NCBI GenBank assembly: GCA_049613665.1
Contig: JBMZCV010000163.1
Location: forward strand, 1 to 11,182
Direction of reading: 5' to 3'
Length of the DNA: 11,182 nucleotides
Source of the DNA: JBMZCV01 sp049613665
GTDB lineage: Bacteria > Bacteroidota > Bacteroidia > Chitinophagales > UBA2359
The translations under genes and the position numbers were made by a program. Below are positions 7,817 through 11,182 of the stretch, piece after piece. Numbering within the stretch: the first letter of the stretch is position 1; the number at the start of each line of letters is the position of its first letter. The notes beneath the pieces are model-generated. The model saw only the letters and a list, made by a program, of their open reading frames with translations, made no database searches and was not told where the DNA came from.

Positions 7817-8026
7817 AATTACTTATATTACAGTATAGTAGGTTTTGAGATTTTAAGTAGCAAGCACTATTTAACAATAGTTCGGACATTTATACATTTT
7901 TTTAGGCTAAGGAGGCCACTATTTGCAAATTTTACAGCCTTTTGAACTGAAAAATAGTATGTTTCCCTTGTCAAAAGGCGTTTTTTATTCAACTGAAAAT
8001 TGTTATAAAAAATGTCAGAATCATTG
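7817..8026. repeat. Dispersed intergenic repeat, copy 2
   Basis: This is the second copy of the element at 35-265, in the same orientation. It begins with the shared 18-nt block (7817-7834). The region 7835-7895 is shorter and diverged, and the conserved core runs from about 7897 to 8026. The AGGCT/AGCCT stem (7904-7908 with 7936-7940) is fully paired here, whereas copy 1 uses one wobble pair. The left arm of the 15-bp inverted repeat of copy 1 is degraded. No transposase or conserved frame is present. Confidence 0.75.
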
Positions 8027-8043
8027 ATTTAATAAAGCATCAA

Positions 8044-8063
8044 TAGTTTCTGCTTTGAAACTA
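8044..8063. repeat. Short stem-loop after repeat copy 2
   Basis: TAGTTTC (8044-8050) pairs perfectly with GAAACTA (8057-8063) around a 6-nt loop. Its role is unknown and a T run does not follow on either strand. Confidence 0.4.
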
Positions 8064-8071
8064 CGGCTGTT

Positions 8072-8100
8072 ATTCATTTTTTTGGTCAAAAAAAACGAAT
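8072..8100. repeat. A/T-run hairpin
   Basis: ATTCATTTTTTT (8072-8083) pairs with AAAAAAAACGAAT (8088-8100) across GGTC, with one mismatch. Being mostly A-T pairs it could arise by chance in this composition. It lies between repeat copy 2 and the stronger terminator at 8123-8157. Confidence 0.35.
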
Positions 8101-8122
8101 CAAAAGCTAGTGAATCAAAAAA

Positions 8123-8157
8123 GCACAAACAAATTTTTCATAAAAATCTGTTTGTGC
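8123..8157 (-). terminator. Strong intrinsic terminator
   Basis: GCACAAACAAATTTTT (8123-8138) pairs with AAAAATCTGTTTGTGC (8142-8157), 15 of 16 positions, around a 3-nt loop. On the minus strand the stem is followed by TTTTTTG, a classic intrinsic terminator. On the plus strand the tail AATTTTATT is weaker. It lies just beyond the 3' end of the predicted small RNA and may be its backup terminator. No plus-strand gene ends here. Confidence 0.65.
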
Positions 8158-8164
8158 AATTTTA

Positions 8165-8187
8165 TTGTGACAATAGGATTGTAACAA
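8165..8187. promoter_or_regulatory. Paired TTGTNACAA palindromes
   Basis: TTGTGACAA (8165-8173) and TTGTAACAA (8179-8187) lie 14 bp apart centre to centre at the 3' end of the candidate small RNA. The same 9-bp palindrome occurs in other intergenic regions of the window at 3415-3423, 10959-10967 and 11158-11166. A regulator-binding site is possible; no regulator is encoded here. Confidence 0.3.
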
Positions 8188-8431
8188 AAAAGTTCATACA
8201 ACATAGATATTGAGGTTGAGTAAAACCTCTGCAATTATATGTATGGAACAGCCAAAATAGTTCAGTAATCCCCTTGCTCTCAAACATTGCATATACAATA
8301 TTTTTAAGACCTTATTTGCTGCCTGTTTTTTGACAGAAACAAAGCTGAGGCCCGCCCTAGTTATTTTGAGTCAAGTACCAATTTTTTGAATGTTAAGTTT
8401 ACCAACTAGCTTATCTATTTTTGTATGAACT
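8186..8431 (-). ncRNA. Candidate structured small RNA, possibly 6S-like
   Basis: The predicted 5' and 3' ends pair. GTTCATACAA at the 5' end (8430-8421) is perfectly complementary to TTGTATGAAC at the 3' end (8201-8192). After a small internal loop, ATAGAT pairs with ATCTAT, giving a 16-bp terminal helix. A run of six T residues follows at once (8191-8186), and a TAACTTTG -7 box sits just before the 5' end. Internal elements are a CTAGTT/AACTAG helix (8404-8409 with 8357-8362), an irregular apical arm (8352-8308, with CTGT/ACAG near the tip), and a 3' hairpin GAGGTT/AACCTC (8229-8212). The GC-rich block at 8346-8357 is unusual for this spacer. A rod closed by its own ends beside its own promoter recalls 6S RNA or the Bacteroidota 6S-Flavo motif, but I did not recognise a decisive signature. 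A 41-codon frame (8287-8162) overlaps it and is probably chance. Confidence 0.6.
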
Positions 8432-8435
8432 CCTG

Positions 8436-8443
8436 CAAAGTTA
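8436..8443 (-). promoter_or_regulatory. -7 box of the candidate small RNA
   Basis: The minus strand reads TAACTTTG, an exact match to the Bacteroidota -7 consensus TAnnTTTG. It places the transcription start at about 8430-8432, right at the base of the terminal helix of the RNA. About 19 nt further upstream is GTTTC, a partial match to the -33 element. Confidence 0.5.
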
Positions 8444-8748
8444 CAAAACTTTTGCGATTTTGAAACTTCCTAAAAGCACAAAATTTTATTTTTTCAATTC
8501 AAAAAATGTTAACTTATATAAGTATTAGACACTATTAAATGATTTGTATAAACACTTTAAATTTTGATGTGTTTACTTTTATTCAATTACTTGTTTATCA
8601 TTTTCTTTGATAAAAAGCATCAAGCACTAAATTAATATAATAAGAACAATTTATTTCTTTTGTTTGATTAAAGGTAAAATAAAAATTCAGAAACAACAAA
8701 TTTTTATTCATTTTTTATGCTTTTTTCTCATTTTAGTTAAAAAATATT
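8444..8748. other. AT-rich spacer before trmD, no gene seen
   Basis: This gap between the small RNA promoter and the trmD promoter contains no supported gene. It holds two A/T-rich stem-loops. One is TAAACAC/GTGTTTA (8549-8555 with 8569-8575), and the other is TTTATCA/TGATAAA (8594-8600 with 8608-8614, 7-nt loop). Both are 7-bp perfect stems but could arise by chance in such composition. Confidence 0.5.
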
Positions 8749-8756
8749 TAGCTTTG
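8749..8756 (+). promoter_or_regulatory. Candidate -7 box for trmD
   Basis: TAGCTTTG matches the Bacteroidota -7 consensus TAnnTTTG exactly and lies 35 nt before the trmD start codon, predicting a leader of roughly 30 nt. A -33 TTG is not obvious, the upstream region being T-rich. Confidence 0.5.
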
Positions 8757-8791
8757 CCTTTCATTTATACAAAAAAAAGCCAATAACTATT

Positions 8792-9484
8792 ATGCACATT
8801 GACATTATAACCGTAGTGCCTGCATTGCTGGAGAGTCCGCTCAATCATTCTATTATGAAACGTGCAAAAGAAAAAGGACTATTGAATGTTGAAATACATG
8901 ATTTGCGAGCGTATGCCACCACAAAATATAAGCAAATTGACGACTACCAATATGGTGGCGGAGCAGGTATGGTGATGATGATTGAACCTATTGCTAAATG
9001 TATAGAAAATTTACGCTCAAAACGAACTTATGAGGAGGTAATTTTTGTTACGCCAGATGGCGATTTGCTCAATCAAAAAACAGCTAATTATTTGTCGCTC
9101 CAGCAAAACATAATTATACTTTGCGGACATTATAAAGGCATCGACGAGCGAGTTCGAGAACATTTCATTACTAGAGAAATTTCTATTGGCAATTATGTGT
9201 TATCGGGTGGCGAGCTGGCGGCGGCTGTTTTGGTCGATACCATAGGCAGGCTCATTCCTGGAGTTTTGAACAATGAAGTTTCGGCTTTAGAAGATTCTTT
9301 TCAAGACGATTTGATAGCACCTCCTATTTATACACGACCTGCCGACTTTCGAGGCTGGAAAGTGCCAGATGTTTTGTTGTCTGGCCATGAAGCTAAAATC
9401 AAAACATGGCGACATGAAAATGCACTATTGCGAACAGCCGAAAAACGGCCTGATTTGTGGAAAAAATGGCAAGGCAAAGATTAA
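8792..9484 (+). CDS. trmD: tRNA (guanine37-N1)-methyltransferase
   Basis: TrmD uses S-adenosylmethionine to methylate N1 of G37 next to the anticodon of tRNAs reading CNN and some other codons, preventing +1 frameshifts. It is a cytoplasmic SPOUT-fold homodimer with a trefoil knot. Characteristic segments of the 230-residue protein are YGGGAGMVM (54-62), LCGHYKGIDERV (110-121), the SAM-binding knot IGNYVLSGGELAA (132-144), GRLIPGVL (152-159) with the conserved Arg153, and EDSF (167-170) with Asp168 as the likely catalytic base. VPDVLLSGHEAKI (191-203) matches the C-terminal domain. The length is slightly below the E. coli enzyme. The start agrees with the TrmD N terminus (MHIDIITVVP). It is transcribed towards the HlyD gene, with 25 bp between the two stops and no clear terminator there. 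Confidence 0.97.
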   Translation: MHIDIITVVPALLESPLNHSIMKRAKEKGLLNVEIHDLRAYATTKYKQIDDYQYGGGAGMVMMIEPIAKCIENLRSKRTYEEVIFVTPDGDLLNQKTANYLSLQQNIIILCGHYKGIDERVREHFITREISIGNYVLSGGELAAAVLVDTIGRLIPGVLNNEVSALEDSFQDDLIAPPIYTRPADFRGWKVPDVLLSGHEAKIKTWRHENALLRTAEKRPDLWKKWQGKD

Positions 9485-9509
9485 TGCTTGAAATTTGAGT
9501 GCTAGCTAT

Positions 9510-10823
9510 TTATAATCCAAAAATATGTTTGAAAAGTGGTACATTACTCGTTGAAATAGATGCCTTTCCATGTAAGTTTTTTTGGTAAGAAATTAAAGAG
9601 TCTTTAGAAGTTGTTAAATTATTGGGTAGCCAAATAAAAATTTCAACATAATTTTTCTCTTTTATATTTGTTATGGTCATCAATTCGCCATCAATATATC
9701 CAAACTGTTTAGCAGGATATTTTGTGAGTTCAATTTTTACTTTATTGCCTTGTTTCATTTTTTGGGCTTCTCGTTGAGAAACTTTCATTTCGCCAAAAAT
9801 AGAAGCTTCTTCAGTTGATACAATATTTGCAATAGTAGCATATTTTTGGACTTGCATTTGCTTTTGATTAAAATGAATATATTGCAACTTGCCCGAAAGA
9901 GGTGCTTTCAATACATACTGTTTTTCCCAATCCTGAATTTTATTAACAAGTTCATTATAATGAGTTTCAAGAATTAATAAGGTATTAAATTTTTCGGAAG
10001 TCAAGTTTTCTGAGAATTGATAATCATCTAAATGGCTCATCAGGTGTGCGTTTTGGGTAATGTAATTTTGTAAATAGCCAATTTTGAGATGCTGATTAAC
10101 AATAGTCTGACGTTGCAAAAATAAACCATTATAATTGACAATACCTTCTGTATATAAAGGCGTGTAACATTCCTGATACAACAATACGCTTGTGTCTTGC
10201 AAGTGTTTTAAAGGTGTAATTTTTTTATCGAGTCTTTTTAAGATTTTTTTGTGTGCAGCTATTTGTTCTTTTGCTATTTCATCTAAACTTATCGCATTTT
10301 GAAATAATGCTTGCTGTTTTTGTGGAAGTGATGAAAATTGAGACAAACTATGCTGAAATGCTTGATAATATGGCAAAATATGCCCTAATTGTGGCTCGTA
10401 TGGAAGATTGGAATGAAAATGAGTCATATTTTTGCTTTTATAAAGGCGTTTAAAAGCATTTAATTCATATTTTAGTTGCAAAATGTGTTCATACTTAATC
10501 TCGTTTTCTATAATAGCAAAAACTTCATTTTTTTCAACATAAATGTTATTAGCTACCAATGGCATAAGATTGCCTGTCGCTTTTGCCAAAACATATTGTG
10601 GCGGTTGGGTTGTCGTTAATGCAATATGATGCGTTATTTTTGAAGGATAACGAATCATAAACAACAAAGCAAATGTCGCAAATAATAAAGCAAAAGCACG
10701 AAAATAATATTTGAAATATGCTCTTGTTTTAAACATTATTTTGCTGATTGGATTGGAGCTATTTTGAGGATTTACTGCCCTAGATTCCTTTTCTAAAATA
10801 GTGGAAGAGTTGTTTGTTTTCAT
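9510..10823 (-). CDS. HlyD-family membrane fusion (adaptor) protein
   Basis: This 437-residue protein has the layout of periplasmic adaptors that join an inner-membrane ABC exporter to an outer-membrane channel. A cytoplasmic N terminus of about 40 residues precedes one membrane segment (about 42-57). A half lipoyl-like motif follows (about 77-108; ending in VEKNEVFAIIENE). A long helical hairpin region (about 108-300) comes next, then the second lipoyl half (about 302-334; YVLKAPLSGKL, then KYATIANIV) and a beta-barrel region (about 338-425; EMKVSQREAQKMKQGNKVKIEL). The KAPLSGKL segment is typical of HlyD proteins. The cargo is unknown; bacteriocin or peptide export is common for such genes in this phylum. 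No ABC transporter or TolC-like gene is seen, though one could lie beyond the right edge. The first Met is taken as the start; Met30 is an alternative. Confidence 0.85.
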   Translation of the reverse strand: MKTNNSSTILEKESRAVNPQNSSNPISKIMFKTRAYFKYYFRAFALLFATFALLFMIRYPSKITHHIALTTTQPPQYVLAKATGNLMPLVANNIYVEKNEVFAIIENEIKYEHILQLKYELNAFKRLYKSKNMTHFHSNLPYEPQLGHILPYYQAFQHSLSQFSSLPQKQQALFQNAISLDEIAKEQIAAHKKILKRLDKKITPLKHLQDTSVLLYQECYTPLYTEGIVNYNGLFLQRQTIVNQHLKIGYLQNYITQNAHLMSHLDDYQFSENLTSEKFNTLLILETHYNELVNKIQDWEKQYVLKAPLSGKLQYIHFNQKQMQVQKYATIANIVSTEEASIFGEMKVSQREAQKMKQGNKVKIELTKYPAKQFGYIDGELMTITNIKEKNYVEIFIWLPNNLTTSKDSLISYQKNLHGKASISTSNVPLFKHIFGL

Positions 10824-11182
10824 TGTAGCTTGTTCAGTAAGGATATAAAAATAAATAGTTGTTGGTGGATTTTTCTAACAAAAGCGTTATTATAACAAAT
10901 GCTAGATGAAACTTATATTAAGCATAATCTAATGAAAAACAAATATTTAATGACTTTTTTGTGACAAACTTGAATAGCAAGTAAACAGACAAATTTATTC
11001 TACGAATTGTGGAAATTCATGTCTTAGAGCTTGGGAATGTAAACTTATTTTGGTTCTTCGACAATTTGGGTGTTAAGCAAGTAACATAAGAACGAAATTA
11101 TATTTTTCGTGTAGTCCGTTTTGGTTCGTCAAGACTGTTTAAAAATCTTAACGCCTTTTGTCACAAAAAAAACTACACAGAA
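10824..11182. other. Intergenic region at right edge, no gene recognised
   Basis: This stretch upstream of the HlyD gene shows no convincing frame. Minus-strand codons are open from the right edge to a TGA at 11129-11131 (about 17 codons), which might be the end of an upstream gene but is too short to judge. A minus-strand match to TAnnTTTG (TAAATTTG, 10990-10997) is far, about 165 nt, from the HlyD start. The only marked structure is the inverted repeat annotated separately. Confidence 0.5.
10955..11170. repeat. 14-bp inverted repeat spanning about 216 bp
   Basis: TTTTTTGTGACAAA (10955-10968) is the exact reverse complement of TTTGTCACAAAAAA (11157-11170). Their spacing would fit terminal repeats of a small non-autonomous element, but I see no target-site duplication and no coding sequence between them. 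Each arm contains the TTGTNACAA palindrome, so the arms could instead be two operator-like sites. Confidence 0.45.

Noticed and set aside
35..8026. Composite transposon bounded by the two direct repeats
   Set aside because: Neither repeat copy encodes a transposase, no integrase is present between them, and the enclosed genes are ordinary housekeeping or envelope genes.
8162..8287. 41-codon minus-strand frame inside the candidate small RNA
   Set aside because: It has no ribosome-binding or family signal, starts inside the apical arm and runs through the T-run terminator. Frames of this length are frequent by chance in AT-rich DNA. Kept only as an alternative reading.
8186..8431. RNase P RNA, tmRNA or SRP RNA as identity of the small RNA
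   Set aside because: The conserved RNase P core blocks, a tRNA-like domain ending in CCA, and the SRP GGAA-loop helix 8 were looked for and not found.
8549..8614. Two 7-bp stem-loops in the spacer before trmD as a trmD regulatory leader
   Set aside because: They lie upstream of the predicted trmD promoter, are nearly pure A-T pairs, and have no known motif such as a riboswitch.
1..11182. CRISPR array, tRNA or rRNA genes
   Set aside because: No regularly spaced direct repeats, cloverleaf with conserved TTCGANTC arm, or rRNA-like conserved blocks were found on either strand.

Overview
This AT-rich window most likely comes from a member of the Bacteroidota. The evidence is a large secreted SdrD-B/beta-propeller surface protein, a WbpP-like nucleotide-sugar epimerase, start codons without Shine-Dalgarno sequences, and several upstream matches to the Bacteroidota -7 promoter box TAnnTTTG. 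The class cannot be fixed from this sequence; the surface protein style recalls Saprospiria or Chitinophagia, which is inference only.

Layout, left to right. 35-265 holds the first copy of a dispersed non-coding repeat. 289-2988 (minus) encodes a secreted 899-residue surface protein. 2989-3500 is a very AT-rich spacer ending in a terminator hairpin for the next gene. Four further minus-strand genes follow with gaps of 90 to 193 bp, so they look loosely arranged rather than a tight operon: bioA (3501-4808, biotin synthesis), a NodB-type polysaccharide deacetylase (5002-5652), an NAD-dependent sugar epimerase (5803-6780) and a small two-domain FN3-like lipoprotein (6871-7551). 7552-8791 is a 1.2 kb region without a convincing protein gene but rich in structure. 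It contains a REP-like palindrome, a long hairpin, the second copy of the dispersed repeat, a strong intrinsic terminator, and a probable structured small RNA on the minus strand with its own promoter. trmD (8792-9484, plus) then converges on a HlyD-type membrane fusion protein gene (9510-10823, minus). The last 359 bp hold no recognisable gene but contain a 14-bp inverted repeat spanning about 216 bp.

The protein genes are mostly ordinary: cofactor synthesis, tRNA modification, envelope sugar chemistry and surface or secreted proteins. The deacetylase, the epimerase, the lipoprotein and the surface protein all concern the cell envelope, but nothing in the spacing shows that they are one system. 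The most interesting content is non-coding. It comprises the RNA at about 8186-8431, whose ends pair in a 16-bp helix right behind a promoter (a 6S-like RNA is one possibility), the two copies of a roughly 210-230 bp repeat on either side of the all-minus gene block, and an apparent excess of the short palindrome TTGTNACAA in the intergenic regions.
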